In this document: one piece after another, positions 29,770 through 39,575 of the stretch
Layout: every line of letters begins with the position of its first letter
How positions within the stretch are numbered: position 1 is the stretch's first letter
Assembly (NCBI RefSeq): GCF_030534315.2
Contig: NZ_CP130558.2
Location: 1,299,501-1,363,500 of the forward strand
From: Thermoanaerobacterium sp. CMT5567-10
GTDB lineage: Bacteria; Bacillota; Thermoanaerobacteria; Thermoanaerobacterales; Thermoanaerobacteraceae
Length of the DNA stretch: 64,000 bases
Reading direction: 5' to 3'
Made by a program: the position numbers and the translations under genes
The notes under the pieces: generated by a model
The model's database searches: none
What the model was told of the DNA's origin: nothing
Seen by the model: the letters and a program-made list of their open reading frames with translations, nothing else

Positions 29770-31605
29770 TCACGCTTCATCGCTTTGATTCGTTTTATCT
29801 ACATTTTCACCATTAAAATACTTTTCAAATTCTTCTGCATTTAACTTTTCTTTAGTCATCAAAGCCTGTGCAATTCTATGAAGCTTATCTATATTTTCTT
29901 TCAACAGTGTCTCAGCCTTGTTGTAGCATTCATCGATGATTCTCTTCATCTCTTTGTCAATATCATACTGAACTTCTTCACTGTAATTCCTCGTCCTACC
30001 TAAATCTCTACCAATAAATATTTCATCATTGTCAGTGCCAAAAGTCATAGGTCCCAACTTTTCGCTCATACCGTACTCTGTAACCATCTTTCTCGCTATA
30101 TTTGTAGCTCTTTCTATGTCATTCTGAGCACCTGTAGATATGTCATTCAGCACTAAGCTTTCTGCTACACGTCCTCCCAACAGATGAACAATCTCATCCA
30201 TCATCTCAGATTTTGACATATAGTACTTGTCTTCCTCAGGCAGCAGCATCGTGTAGCCGCCTGCCCTTCCTCTTGGAATGATTGTCACTTCGTGGACAGG
30301 AGGTGTATTTGGAAGAAGTTTTGCTACTACTGCATGACCTGCTTCATGATACGATACAAGCTTTTTGTCTCTTTCTGATATTACCCTGCTTCTCTTTTCA
30401 GGACCTGCTATAACTCTCGTAATAGCCTCTTCCAGCTCTACCATGGTAATCTGCTTCATACCTTTTCTGGCAGTCAGAAGCGCAGCCTCATTTAAAAGAT
30501 TTTCTATGTCAGCACCTGTAAATCCAGGCGTCCTTCTAGCCAAAACTTTCAGCGAAACATCAGGCGCAAGAGGCTTATTTCTAGAATGTACTTTTAGGAT
30601 CTCCTCTCTTCCCTTAATGTCTGGAACGCCTACCGTCACATGCCTGTCAAATCTGCCAGGCCTTAAAAGAGCAGGATCAAGGATATCTGGCCTATTTGTA
30701 GCAGCTATCACAATGATGCCTTCATTTACACTAAAACCATCCATCTCAACCAGTAATTGGTTTAAAGTCTGTTCTCTTTCATCATGTCCACCGCCTAATC
30801 CTGCGCCTCTATGCCGACCAACAGCATCAATTTCATCTATAAAAATTATACAAGGAGAATTTTTCTTAGCCTGGTCAAAAAGATCCCTTACTCTTGATGC
30901 ACCAACACCTACAAACATCTCTACAAAATCAGAACCACTTATGCTAAAAAACGGCACTCCTGCTTCGCCTGCAACAGCCTTAGCAAGCAAAGTCTTACCA
31001 GTTCCAGGAGGTCCTACTAAGAGGACGCCTTTAGGTATACGAGCTCCCAAATCTAAAAATTTCTTTGGAAACTTTAAAAATTCCACTATCTCCTGTAGCT
31101 CTTCCTTCTCTTCATCTGCACCTGCTACGTCATTAAACGTAACTCTCTTTTTGTCATCTGTTATCATCTTAGCACGGCTTTTGCCAAAAGACATGACTCT
31201 GTTACCGCCACCGCCCTGTGCTTGCTGCATGAATACATACCACAGCACTACCAGCACAGCCACCATAAATAACGTTGGCAAAAGTGAATACCACCATGGG
31301 GCACCCTGAGGAGGCTCACTTTTTACAGGAATCTTTTTCTCTTCTATATACGGTGTCAAAAAATTCATAAAAGATGTAATATCTGGTACATTGCTGCTAA
31401 ACTCAGTACCATCTTTTAAAGTACCTGTCACGGTTGTCCCTGATATTGTCATCTCAGAAACATTATTTTTAATAATCTGGCTGTAAAGATCTGTAACATT
31501 AATCGCCGTAGGTTGTTTTATATTATCAGTATACAATTGTACCATTGCATATAATGCGATAATTATCAGTATCCATATAACGATACCTCTGATCGTTTTA
31601 TTCAA
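29770..31605 (-). CDS. ftsH: ATP-dependent zinc metalloprotease FtsH
   Basis: Membrane AAA+ protease that degrades misfolded membrane proteins and regulators. The protein (611 aa) has an N-terminal membrane segment, a short extracytoplasmic domain (about 25-105), a second membrane segment ([21 protein letters not shown] region), the AAA module with GPPGTGKT and [15 protein letters not shown], the second region of homology [20 protein letters not shown], and the zinc site HEAGH. The TTG at 31603-31605 has GGGAGGG six bases upstream and is preferred to an earlier TTG that overlaps it. It ends the spoIIE-yabS-yabT-tilS-hpt-ftsH block. Confidence 0.97.
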   Translation of the reverse strand: MNKTIRGIVIWILIIIALYAMVQLYTDNIKQPTAINVTDLYSQIIKNNVSEMTISGTTVTGTLKDGTEFSSNVPDITSFMNFLTPYIEEKKIPVKSEPPQGAPWWYSLLPTLFMVAVLVVLWYVFMQQAQGGGGNRVMSFGKSRAKMITDDKKRVTFNDVAGADEEKEELQEIVEFLKFPKKFLDLGARIPKGVLLVGPPGTGKTLLAKAVAGEAGVPFFSISGSDFVEMFVGVGASRVRDLFDQAKKNSPCIIFIDEIDAVGRHRGAGLGGGHDEREQTLNQLLVEMDGFSVNEGIIVIAATNRPDILDPALLRPGRFDRHVTVGVPDIKGREEILKVHSRNKPLAPDVSLKVLARRTPGFTGADIENLLNEAALLTARKGMKQITMVELEEAITRVIAGPEKRSRVISERDKKLVSYHEAGHAVVAKLLPNTPPVHEVTIIPRGRAGGYTMLLPEEDKYYMSKSEMMDEIVHLLGGRVAESLVLNDISTGAQNDIERATNIARKMVTEYGMSEKLGPMTFGTDNDEIFIGRDLGRTRNYSEEVQYDIDKEMKRIIDECYNKAETLLKENIDKLHRIAQALMTKEKLNAEEFEKYFNGENVDKTNQSDEA

Positions 31606-31673
31606 ATATGGCCCTCCCTTCAAAGCCGTATCACTTAATTTATAATATCATATACCATATAAAAAAACAAATT

Positions 31674-32219
31674 TTAGCTGTACATTTCAGGTTTTAAAAC
31701 GCCTATAAAAGGAAGGTTTCTGTACTTTTCATCAAAGTCCAACCCGTAACCTACAACAAACTTATCAGGTATCTTAAATCCCACATAGTCAACTTTTACT
31801 GATGCTTCTCTTCTTTCTGGTTTGTCTAGTATTGTGCATATTTTTAAGCTTTTTGGCTTTCTTCCAAGCAAAGTTTCTCTCAAGTAAGATAGAGTCAATC
31901 CACTATCAATTATGTCTTCCACAATTAGTACGTCTTTGCCTTCTATGCTTATATCAAGGTCTTTAATTATCTTTACTATTCCTGATGAATGAGTTGAGCT
32001 TCCATAGCTTGAAACAGCCATAAAGTCAAGTGATAAAGGCAAGTCAATACACCTTGATAAATCAGCCATAAACATTATAGCACCCTTTAAAACTCCTACA
32101 AGCATTAAATTTTTCCCTTCGTAGTCCTTTGTAATCTGCCTACCCAGCTCTTTTATCTTTTCCTTAAGCTCCTCTTCTGTGATTAAAATCTCATCAATAT
32201 CTTTTGCTAGATTTTCCAT
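31674..32219 (-). CDS. hpt: Hypoxanthine phosphoribosyltransferase
   Basis: Purine salvage enzyme joining hypoxanthine or guanine to PRPP. The 181-aa protein has [17 protein letters not shown], the PRPP signature [18 protein letters not shown], and the base-binding [18 protein letters not shown]. Its start overlaps the tilS stop by one base, the same arrangement as in B. subtilis (tilS-hprT-ftsH). Confidence 0.97.
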   Translation of the reverse strand: MENLAKDIDEILITEEELKEKIKELGRQITKDYEGKNLMLVGVLKGAIMFMADLSRCIDLPLSLDFMAVSSYGSSTHSSGIVKIIKDLDISIEGKDVLIVEDIIDSGLTLSYLRETLLGRKPKSLKICTILDKPERREASVKVDYVGFKIPDKFVVGYGLDFDEKYRNLPFIGVLKPEMYS

Positions 32220-33613
32220 TAAATTTCCTCCTTATTTCGTTTAATATATTGTATAGATAATATCTTTTTCGTACCTTCATTAACTTTGTATTTGTCGGAC
32301 ATTCTGTATCCTACGATCCACAAAACGCTGCTACCAATAGTTAACAATGGTATCTTATCCCGCATCTCCCTTGGTATTTTTTCATCGATAAAATACTCCT
32401 TAAGCGTCTTTGTGCCCTTCATGTTTAAGGGTGAGATGTAATCTCCAATTCTCCTATACCTTACTGTTATATCCCCATCAAGCAAATCCATATCAAATAA
32501 TTTGTGGTATTTGCCTAAATTAAGTTTTTCTACCGATTCTCTATCTATTATCTCCGCCTTATATGTACCTAAACATCCCCCATCCGTTATACCGGGAATA
32601 TTGAGCTGTACTTCTATCGGACTATTTTTTTCATTAAATGTTTTTTTTCTGAATATAAGATTATTATAACTTTTTATAACTTCAATTTCAAAGGGTAAAT
32701 CAATTTTTGACGATGTCTGCTTATCCATAAGGTTTAGCACATCTTCCACATGCTTAAATGTAAGCTCATTTGTATCGCCTCTTATGACCTTATAAGCCAT
32801 CCTAATAAGTCTTTTTTTCAGAGAATCATGTAACTTTTTTATTTCACAGATGTCTAACATCACACTTTCCTTATTAAAGATCGAAATTTTTTTAAATATT
32901 TTTTCACATTCTTCATTCAAGTAATCTTCATCATCTAAAACTATCTGTGATGTTCTATATAAATTTTCAACTATGTCTATGTCAAAGTTTTCTTCAATAA
33001 ATGGTATCAATTTTAGCCTTATTCGGTTTCTTCTATACACATCTTCTTTATTTGTAGCATCTATTACATATTCAAGATCTTTAGATGTCAAGTAGTCAAG
33101 TATTTCATCTCTTGTTGTCCTTATAAGCGGCCTTATGATGCAGCCATTCACTGGCTTTATGCCTACAAGTCCTGCTGTACCAGCACCTCTTAAGATGTTT
33201 AAAAGAATTGTTTCTGCTACATCATTTTTATTGTGTGCAATGGCGATCTTGTTTCCACCAACTTTTTTAAGCACTTCGTTGAAAGCATTGTATCTTATCT
33301 CTCTTCCAGCAGCCTCCTCTGACAATCCCTTTTCTTTAGCGTATTTTCTAACATCTTTTTTAAATAAAAAAAATGGGACATCAATCCCTTTGCAGACTTT
33401 CTCCACAAACAGCGCATCACTATCTGCATCAGCTCCCCTTAGCATGTGATTGACATGAACTGCGTAAAGCTTAAGCTCATGCTTTCCTTTCAACTCTAAA
33501 AGCAAATTCAGGAGGCAAACAGAATCAGGCCCACCAGATAAACCTATTACAATTTTGTCACCTTTTTCGATCATTTTGTATTCTTTTATCGTCTTTTCAA
33601 AACTATCTATCAT
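32219..33613 (-). CDS. tilS: tRNA(Ile)-lysidine synthetase
   Basis: Modifies C34 of tRNA-Ile(CAU) to lysidine. The 464-aa protein has the N-type ATP pyrophosphatase loop [17 protein letters not shown] at about 21-37, [29 protein letters not shown], and [15 protein letters not shown], with the bacterial C-terminal extension (about 370-450, [29 protein letters not shown] in part). It is 10 bases after the kinase gene and overlaps hpt. Confidence 0.96.
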   Translation of the reverse strand: MIDSFEKTIKEYKMIEKGDKIVIGLSGGPDSVCLLNLLLELKGKHELKLYAVHVNHMLRGADADSDALFVEKVCKGIDVPFFLFKKDVRKYAKEKGLSEEAAGREIRYNAFNEVLKKVGGNKIAIAHNKNDVAETILLNILRGAGTAGLVGIKPVNGCIIRPLIRTTRDEILDYLTSKDLEYVIDATNKEDVYRRNRIRLKLIPFIEENFDIDIVENLYRTSQIVLDDEDYLNEECEKIFKKISIFNKESVMLDICEIKKLHDSLKKRLIRMAYKVIRGDTNELTFKHVEDVLNLMDKQTSSKIDLPFEIEVIKSYNNLIFRKKTFNEKNSPIEVQLNIPGITDGGCLGTYKAEIIDRESVEKLNLGKYHKLFDMDLLDGDITVRYRRIGDYISPLNMKGTKTLKEYFIDEKIPREMRDKIPLLTIGSSVLWIVGYRMSDKYKVNEGTKKILSIQYIKRNKEEI

Positions 33614-33622
33614 ACATATCCC

Positions 33623-34462
33623 CTACACCGCCAGAATCATAAGCACAACAAATATTATGCCAATTGTGAAAAGCATGTAATTTAAATACATTGATGCTTT
33701 CTCGCTAAAGCAGCCGTTTTTAAAATTAATATACAGTTTATTTATGTCGTATGTGCCATTAAGCGCTTTCATTATTGCGATATAAAATTTACCAAGCCTG
33801 CCTTTTGAATGTTTTAGCACTTCGCCTATCGTATGGGAATCGTGGCTTAATGTCTTACCCCCCACAAGGTAGACAAAAAGCATACCGGCTTCAAATGACA
33901 GATACCCCGAATCCGCTTTTCTTAAAACGACTTTCCAACTGGCTCTGTCAAACTCAGGCGTAAATTCTTTTACAATCTCACCTGCAGCAGATGTTGAACC
34001 GTAGTCAATAAGCACTATACGCTTTTTTCTTTCATCTATCATGACGTTAGACGGCTTTAAATCTGTGTAAAAAATGCCTAATCGCTTCAATCTGAGAAGA
34101 ATATCTAAAATCTCAGTAAATATGTATAAAGCACGATCCAAGTCGATACCTGTCTTGATTAATTCATCAAGACTATATCCATCTATGTACTCCAAAACGA
34201 TATAATGATACATTTTATTATACAATAATGCATCATCTAAATCAAATATACAAGGAGCAAAATCGCAACTTTTCAACAATGTCAGCACTTTGTACTCTCT
34301 TGTAATACTTATTAAGTCATCGCTTATTTTAAGCGCATACTTTAAATTATTTTCATCATGTACAAGGTATACGTCAGCTACACCGCCATGACCGATTTTC
34401 TCGTCAATTATGTATTTACGGCCATTGTATATGCCTGTCAAAACATAGCCTTTCTTAAGCAT
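33623..34462 (-). CDS. yabT: Sporulation-linked Ser/Thr kinase, YabT type
   Basis: The 279-aa protein has a Hanks-type kinase domain: glycine loop IGHGGVADVYLV, lysine in KYALKISDD, catalytic loop YTDLKPSNVM (Asp and Asn kept; HRD replaced by YTD) and DYGS in place of DFG. One C-terminal membrane segment follows (about 258-278). B. subtilis YabT is a membrane Ser/Thr kinase expressed in the forespore, in the same order between a VWA gene and tilS; I transfer the name on synteny and architecture. Confidence 0.85.
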   Translation of the reverse strand: MLKKGYVLTGIYNGRKYIIDEKIGHGGVADVYLVHDENNLKYALKISDDLISITREYKVLTLLKSCDFAPCIFDLDDALLYNKMYHYIVLEYIDGYSLDELIKTGIDLDRALYIFTEILDILLRLKRLGIFYTDLKPSNVMIDERKKRIVLIDYGSTSAAGEIVKEFTPEFDRASWKVVLRKADSGYLSFEAGMLFVYLVGGKTLSHDSHTIGEVLKHSKGRLGKFYIAIMKALNGTYDINKLYINFKNGCFSEKASMYLNYMLFTIGIIFVVLMILAV

Positions 34463-35151
34463 TACCCAATTCCCCTGATAGATTCGACTTCAGTCTCAAA
34501 AAGCGATGTAGCCATCTTTATCGCATAATAAGTGGGAGTATTTCCGCCTACCTTTAAACTTTTTAGATAAACTTCTATATCATTTATCCTAGACGTAAAA
34601 GGGCATATAACCTTTGCAAAAGCATTATCTCCGCCTGGAAATCCTATTAAGCAAAATTCGCTTTTACCTTTCCTCGCTTTCATCGTGTTTAAAAGATCGT
34701 TGATTCCATTCACCGCTTTTTTTAATTTTCTTGCCATACTTCCACTTAAATCCAACAAAATAGCACATTTGATATCTGAGACATCGAGAAGTTTATCAAT
34801 GTAGTCTACGATTTGAGATCTCAATACAGGATGAAGTCCTTCTATGCTTTTCCCTATAAGTTTCATCAATTCGCTATCTAACGTATCGTACAAAGTTTTT
34901 TCGGCTGATTTTTGTGTCACTGCTGATAAGGACCTTATAAAATCGTCAGAGTAAATTATGTCGTACACACCACCACCATAACTTGCAATATCTTTTATCT
35001 CTTTTATAGACAGATTTCCGTCATCAACAATGCCTATAGAACTTACGCGAATTCCCTTTCTAAATGCTAAAAAAGCTGCATCTGCAGGGTTTCCACCAAT
35101 GTTTGATTTGCCATCTGTAACCACGATTATCTGTTTTATCAAAATCTCCAA
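34462..35151 (-). CDS. yabS: von Willebrand factor A domain protein, YabS type
   Basis: The 229-aa protein holds a VWA fold. The MIDAS-like motif appears as DLSGSMARKLKKAVNGINDLL (DxSxS) around residue 138, together with the N-terminal repeat-like IIVVTDGKSNIGGNPADAAFLA. It lies between spoIIE and the kinase gene exactly as yabS does in B. subtilis. Several TTG codons could start it; TTG at 35149-35151 is 8 nt from GGAGGG. No function is known for the family beyond the sporulation context. Confidence 0.8.
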   Translation of the reverse strand: MEILIKQIIVVTDGKSNIGGNPADAAFLAFRKGIRVSSIGIVDDGNLSIKEIKDIASYGGGVYDIIYSDDFIRSLSAVTQKSAEKTLYDTLDSELMKLIGKSIEGLHPVLRSQIVDYIDKLLDVSDIKCAILLDLSGSMARKLKKAVNGINDLLNTMKARKGKSEFCLIGFPGGDNAFAKVICPFTSRINDIEVYLKSLKVGGNTPTYYAIKMATSLFETEVESIRGIG

Positions 35152-35212
35152 AATCAAATCCCTCCATAAGATTTTTTATTATTTTTACCATCTTATGGAA
35201 GGATTATTCAAC

Positions 35213-37564
35213 TCATAAACGCTTCTTCCAAACTTTTACGACAAGCACTGTCATATCGTCTTTAGGAGTGTTTTCGCAAAGCTCAAGGCACTTCTTCATT
35301 ATAGCTTCTGCCATTTCCTGAGGATCTTTGATATCAAGGTTTCTTAAAAATCTCGACATGCTTTCTTCTTTATTGCCGTCAAAGCAGTCCAATACTCCAT
35401 CTGTCGTCAAAATTACAAAATCACCATCTTTCAATTTTCTGTCATGTATATCTGCATCAACATCTTCCAAAATACCGATGGGTAGGGAGCTGGACTCAAT
35501 CACGTCTATATCTTTTCCACTCTTTATAAATGTGGCTGATGCACCGATCTTTATAAACTCTACATCCCCCGTAAATAAATCTATAAATGATATGTCAACT
35601 GTTGAAAACATCTCTTCTGCTGACCTTAAAGCGAGAATAGAATTTATAGTTTGCACCACAAGCCCTTTATCAAATCCTGCCTCAATAAATCTTTCCAGCA
35701 GAGATATTGTCGTACTGCTTTCAGAAGCGGCTCTGTAGCCAAAGCCCATACCATCGCTTAAAGCAGCCATGTATTTTCCGCCTTCTAATTCCATGAAGGA
35801 ATACGTGTCACCAGATATTTTATTCGTGCTTTTACTGATCTTGCTAATGCCTGTCGATACTTGATAGCTTTCAGCTCTGGTAAGAGTAAGACTACACCGC
35901 CCCTTATTATTTATAGAGCACAAAGTATTTTTCCTTTCGTACTTCTCTCCCATGATTTCAGAGACAGCAGGTATGACTTTTTTCTCACATTCTTTAGCTG
36001 CATAACAGGCTTTCTTATATATCTTTATAACAACATTTCCTTCTCCTGCATCGTAAACTATTGCATCGTCCACAGGTATGCCTCTCTTATCTAACTCTAC
36101 AAGTAAATACTGTTCAAGATCGTCTTTAAAAGTAATGTCCATACTTATATCGTCAGCCATATTTGATATAACTGATGAGATTCCTTTCAACTGATTTGAA
36201 ACGATATTCTTGGCATCTTTAAGCCTTTCTCTCCACTGCATGTTTATCTTATAAAGCATAAGATTTTGCTTTGTGCAATTAAGAAGCTCAGGGAACCTTA
36301 TGCATTTTTTGTAAAGCTTATTGTTTTCTACATTTCCTGTACCCTCCAAACTCTCTACCAAATCAAACATACTTTTATACGTAAAATAAAAATCTTTATC
36401 CCAGCACGTCTTATACATGGCACAATCAGTACATGTCTTATTAGCTATTTCTTCAAAAAGATATGATATGTCTTTGTGATCTAAGATCTTCTCATTTGCC
36501 TTCTTAAAGCTTTTTCCCAGCTCATCAAAAACTTCGGCATACTCTTTTAATTTGTCAGTCACAACTTCTTTCAGCTTTACGCTGTAGTTGCGCTGGCTTA
36601 AATCTTTATTGCCTTTTACAATAAGTAAAAGTTTGTCCAAATGTTTTTTAGGTACAGCTAGAAATAGCGCAGATGACAGTGCTAAATCATAAGGATTTAT
36701 TAGCATATTTGAATACGCATTAACATAAAATGTCATAATAGCAGCAGCAGTAAAAAATCCAATGGCGATTCCTAACCTACCAAGTTTTTTCATGCTTCCT
36801 GACAAAAGCCCTGTAAATCCGTATAACCCTACTGATATAGGAGTATTTGTAAGAGAAAGACTTCCTATAAGTCCAATGGTAGTACCTACGCTGGCACCTG
36901 TCCCAACACCACCTATGTATGAACCTATCAGTATAGTAAGTATCCCGAATGAACTATTTAAGTTAAATCTCCATACTTTTATGTTGTTAAGCCCTAAAAT
37001 AAAAATGCTAAGCAGTATGCACAATGATATAATTTCTTCGTTTGATATGACTTTTCTGTTTAAGCTACCTAATAGTGAAATTGCCTGATTAAATATAAAT
37101 ACCATCAACATAGCTATTACAGATTCGTAAATAGACGTCATTACATCAAATAGCAAAAATCCATATGCTTTACTGTAAATAATGTCTACTGCTAACAAAG
37201 ATAAGAATGTTATCAATGCCACTTTAAAAATGTTCTTGCTTTTAACCTTTAATAGGTATTCAAATAGCAATATTGAAGCCAACACTATTAAATATTTGGT
37301 ACTGTTGACACCATGTAAAGACAAAACTCCAATGTAGACACCAATGCCCGACAAAAAGTATTTCCTTTTCTGCATTATAAGAGATGCAAAATACGCTGCA
37401 CCAAACGGGAGAAGGCTGTCCATTATCTGAGCACGACCAATGACAAAGCCTATTAGTGCAAAAATCAAAGAATTTACTATAAATTTTACATTGTCTTTTT
37501 GCAATTTCTCATTGCTTTCTTTTCTTCCTATCCTTGAGTAGGGAAAAATATCAGTACTTTGCAT
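35213..37564 (-). CDS. spoIIE: Stage II sporulation protein E (PP2C phosphatase)
   Basis: Dephosphorylates SpoIIAA to activate sigma F in the forespore and takes part in polar septation. The protein (783 aa) has about ten N-terminal membrane segments (about 28-315), a central coiled region with two Cys clusters (CTDCAMYKTCW, CIRFPELLNC), and a C-terminal PP2C domain (about 560-780) with LSDGMGFGYRAASESS, VDISFIDLFTGDVEFIKIG and LTTDGVLDCF. GGTGGT precedes the ATG at 37562-37564; the ATG five codons earlier has no ribosome site. It opens the conserved spoIIE-to-ftsH block. Confidence 0.95.
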   Translation of the reverse strand: MQSTDIFPYSRIGRKESNEKLQKDNVKFIVNSLIFALIGFVIGRAQIMDSLLPFGAAYFASLIMQKRKYFLSGIGVYIGVLSLHGVNSTKYLIVLASILLFEYLLKVKSKNIFKVALITFLSLLAVDIIYSKAYGFLLFDVMTSIYESVIAMLMVFIFNQAISLLGSLNRKVISNEEIISLCILLSIFILGLNNIKVWRFNLNSSFGILTILIGSYIGGVGTGASVGTTIGLIGSLSLTNTPISVGLYGFTGLLSGSMKKLGRLGIAIGFFTAAAIMTFYVNAYSNMLINPYDLALSSALFLAVPKKHLDKLLLIVKGNKDLSQRNYSVKLKEVVTDKLKEYAEVFDELGKSFKKANEKILDHKDISYLFEEIANKTCTDCAMYKTCWDKDFYFTYKSMFDLVESLEGTGNVENNKLYKKCIRFPELLNCTKQNLMLYKINMQWRERLKDAKNIVSNQLKGISSVISNMADDISMDITFKDDLEQYLLVELDKRGIPVDDAIVYDAGEGNVVIKIYKKACYAAKECEKKVIPAVSEIMGEKYERKNTLCSINNKGRCSLTLTRAESYQVSTGISKISKSTNKISGDTYSFMELEGGKYMAALSDGMGFGYRAASESSTTISLLERFIEAGFDKGLVVQTINSILALRSAEEMFSTVDISFIDLFTGDVEFIKIGASATFIKSGKDIDVIESSSLPIGILEDVDADIHDRKLKDGDFVILTTDGVLDCFDGNKEESMSRFLRNLDIKDPQEMAEAIMKKCLELCENTPKDDMTVLVVKVWKKRL

Positions 37565-37665
37565 ATTTACCACCACCATTTTTTTGTTATGATTATATCA
37601 TCCAATATAAGGTAAAATTTGTAAATATATGGTGGTAACTTAAATTTTTTTAACGACATTTTATA

Positions 37666-37701
37666 TAAATAAAATAAAAAAAGCTACAAACATTGTAGCT
37701 T
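37666..37701 (-). terminator. Terminator of tRNA-Glu and the upstream operon
   Basis: A 9-bp stem AAGCTACAA / TTGTAGCTT followed by TTTTTTATTTTAT on the minus strand. Confidence 0.8.
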
Positions 37702-37724
37702 TTAAAATTTATAATATTCAAATT

Positions 37725-37799
37725 TGGTGACCCCGACGGGATTCGAACCCATGTTACCGCCGTGAAAGGGCGATGTCTTAACCACTTGACCACGGGGCC
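37725..37799 (-). tRNA. tRNA-Glu (anticodon TTC)
   Basis: The 75-nt cloverleaf on the minus strand begins GGCCCCG, has the anticodon loop CTTTCAC, the T arm GGGTTCGAATCCC and an encoded CCA. It lies 38 bases downstream of the second methyltransferase of the rSAM operon and may be partly co-transcribed with it. Confidence 0.97.
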
Positions 37800-37836
37800 T
37801 AAGACAAATCATATTTTATCATATTTTGTAGATTTG

Positions 37837-38394
37837 TCAATAATCAAAATTTATCCAGTTTTTTCCGTAAAATATGTCGATAAATTCGCCTTTAGAAATC
37901 TCACCATTAATATTATACTTATCTTTAATGTAATTTACAACATCATAAATATCTATTTTCGCTTCATGATGACTTCCTCTTTGCCTGTGGGATTCAGCAA
38001 CTTTTTCCTTGCCTAAATCATTAAGCTCTGTTATTAATATTTTGCCGTCTCTTTTTAATACTCTCATCATCTCGTCGATTGCAGCTTTATAGTCATCCAT
38101 GTGGTGCATGGCATTGTAAGATGTGACAACCTCAAAAGATTCGTCAATAAACGGCATTTCATGTGCATCACCATGTACAAACAAGATTTTGTCTCCCACA
38201 TCTTCATTGCTGATCATCTCTTTAGCTTTTTTCAGCGTATCAATATTGTACTCTAACGACACCACATTATAACCATATCTGGCCAATGCGTAAGCCATAC
38301 GAGCTCTGCCAGTGCCTACGTCCAGTGCAAAATCATACCCTTCGCCTAATAGATCTAAAGCCCGTTTCAAATCTGATTCAATATCCATTGCCAA
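37837..38394 (-). CDS. SAM-dependent methyltransferase (last gene of the rSAM operon)
   Basis: The roughly 185-aa class I methyltransferase shows motif I ALDVGTGRARMAYALARYG, motif II VVSLEYNIDTLKKAKE, and post-II DAHEMPFIDESFEVVTSYNAMHH, a type-11 arrangement. The TTG at 38392-38394 is six bases from AGAGGTG; an ATG two codons later is possible. It is the seventh and last gene of the operon that begins with an ArsM-like methyltransferase. Its substrate is unknown; a peptide or metalloid target is only inferred from context. Confidence 0.85.
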   Translation of the reverse strand: MAMDIESDLKRALDLLGEGYDFALDVGTGRARMAYALARYGYNVVSLEYNIDTLKKAKEMISNEDVGDKILFVHGDAHEMPFIDESFEVVTSYNAMHHMDDYKAAIDEMMRVLKRDGKILITELNDLGKEKVAESHRQRGSHHEAKIDIYDVVNYIKDKYNINGEISKGEFIDIFYGKNWINFDY

Positions 38395-38416
38395 GTATAT
38401 CACCTCTAATACTATT

Positions 38417-38800
38417 TTAAAGCATATCTATGGCTTTTTTCAACTTATCAGAAACTTCGGCTGCTATTTTAGATAATTTTTCATCATTAGAAACTATTGC
38501 TTTTAAAGGATCAATTGCCGATACAACCACACTGCCATCACTCTTTTCGTATACAATCACATTGCATGGCAACAAAAGTCCTACTGAAGGATCAATGTTT
38601 AATACTTCATAAGCATACGTAGGATTGCAGGCGCCAAGTATGACGTAGTTCATCATGTCCTTTCCTGTTTTCTTCTTTATCGTATCTTTCATATCTATTT
38701 CAACCAATATACCAAAGCCTACTTCTTTCAAAACTTCTTTCACTTTTTCTAATGCTTCTGCAAATGAATAAGGCACTTCTTTAGTAATATCAAGATCCAT
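38417..38800 (-). CDS. DUF302 family protein
   Basis: The 127-aa protein matches DUF302: N-terminal SFAEALEKVKEVLKEVGFGILVEIDM, then GACNPTYAYEVLNIDPSVGLLLPCNVIVYE (the conserved A-N-P..A...L...P..GLLLPC block). DUF302 proteins often sit with sulfur, copper or redox genes and the conserved Cys is a possible metal or thiol site; the biochemical role is unknown. It overlaps the DUF5714 gene by 11 bases, so the two are translationally coupled. Confidence 0.88.
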   Translation of the reverse strand: MDLDITKEVPYSFAEALEKVKEVLKEVGFGILVEIDMKDTIKKKTGKDMMNYVILGACNPTYAYEVLNIDPSVGLLLPCNVIVYEKSDGSVVVSAIDPLKAIVSNDEKLSKIAAEVSDKLKKAIDML

Positions 38801-39539
38801 ATTTTACACCCCTTTCTGACTTTTTCACATCTCTATACTTGCACATATAATAGCATTCCCTGTTTCTCTTTGAGTAATTACAGCTATCTGTCCTTTCAAA
38901 ATTTGTAGAAAATTTAACGTTTAGTTCTTTATCAAAAAAGTCTACCGCTTCTTCTATAGATATCCTTGTGCATTTTTTACAACATCTTGCACCACCAGCT
39001 TCACCGATGCTTTTAAGCGCATTTGCAACAGCTAAATGAGCCTTAGTTCTTTTAAGAGGTGTAAGAGGTGTTGCTTTGTAAATGACTGAAATGGCAACAC
39101 CAATTCCTATACCTGCACCACAGGCACCGTAATAACCACACGCTCCACCGGGAATCTCTTTTCCCCGGTTTATGGCCTCTAAAACGTCGTCGTCAGAAGC
39201 TTTTCCTGTCAAATTTTTGTAAGCTGTAACTACTGCCGCAGGAACCAATGCATGATGTTCTGGCCCATGCATTGGTATCCTTGCATCACTCATTATATTT
39301 TCTACTATCTCCATAGGGTCTTTAGAGTCTGTTGATAAACAATAATCTTTTATAACTTCAATTCCGTCCTTTGCGTGACATTTGTCGCAAACGTAGTGCC
39401 CATCCGTACAGTGGGCAAGAGTTAATTCTTCTGTACCACAATATTCGCATTTTTTCAAGACCGGCTTTTCTAAATACATGAGCGGCTTCCCGCATATCAT
39501 GCAATTTTCCATATACTTTGTCTCGCAGCACTCCATCAT
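38790..39539 (-). CDS. DUF5714 zinc-ribbon protein
   Basis: The 249-aa protein begins with two zinc-ribbon knuckles (CMICGKPLMYL and CEYCGTEE) and a third, CTDGHYVCDKCH. A Gly-rich core follows (IPGGACGYYGACGAGIGIGVAIS), then GGARCCKKCTRISIEEAVDFF and a C-terminal Cys cluster. I assign DUF5714 from this layout. More than 15 Cys in 249 residues is unusual and suggests metal or iron-sulfur binding. It is embedded in the rSAM operon, between the thioredoxin reductase and DUF302 genes. Confidence 0.8.
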   Translation of the reverse strand: MMECCETKYMENCMICGKPLMYLEKPVLKKCEYCGTEELTLAHCTDGHYVCDKCHAKDGIEVIKDYCLSTDSKDPMEIVENIMSDARIPMHGPEHHALVPAAVVTAYKNLTGKASDDDVLEAINRGKEIPGGACGYYGACGAGIGIGVAISVIYKATPLTPLKRTKAHLAVANALKSIGEAGGARCCKKCTRISIEEAVDFFDKELNVKFSTNFERTDSCNYSKRNRECYYMCKYRDVKKSERGVKYGS

Positions 39540-39575
39540 TATCTCCTTTCATACTTTTTAAAAGTATGCAAAATA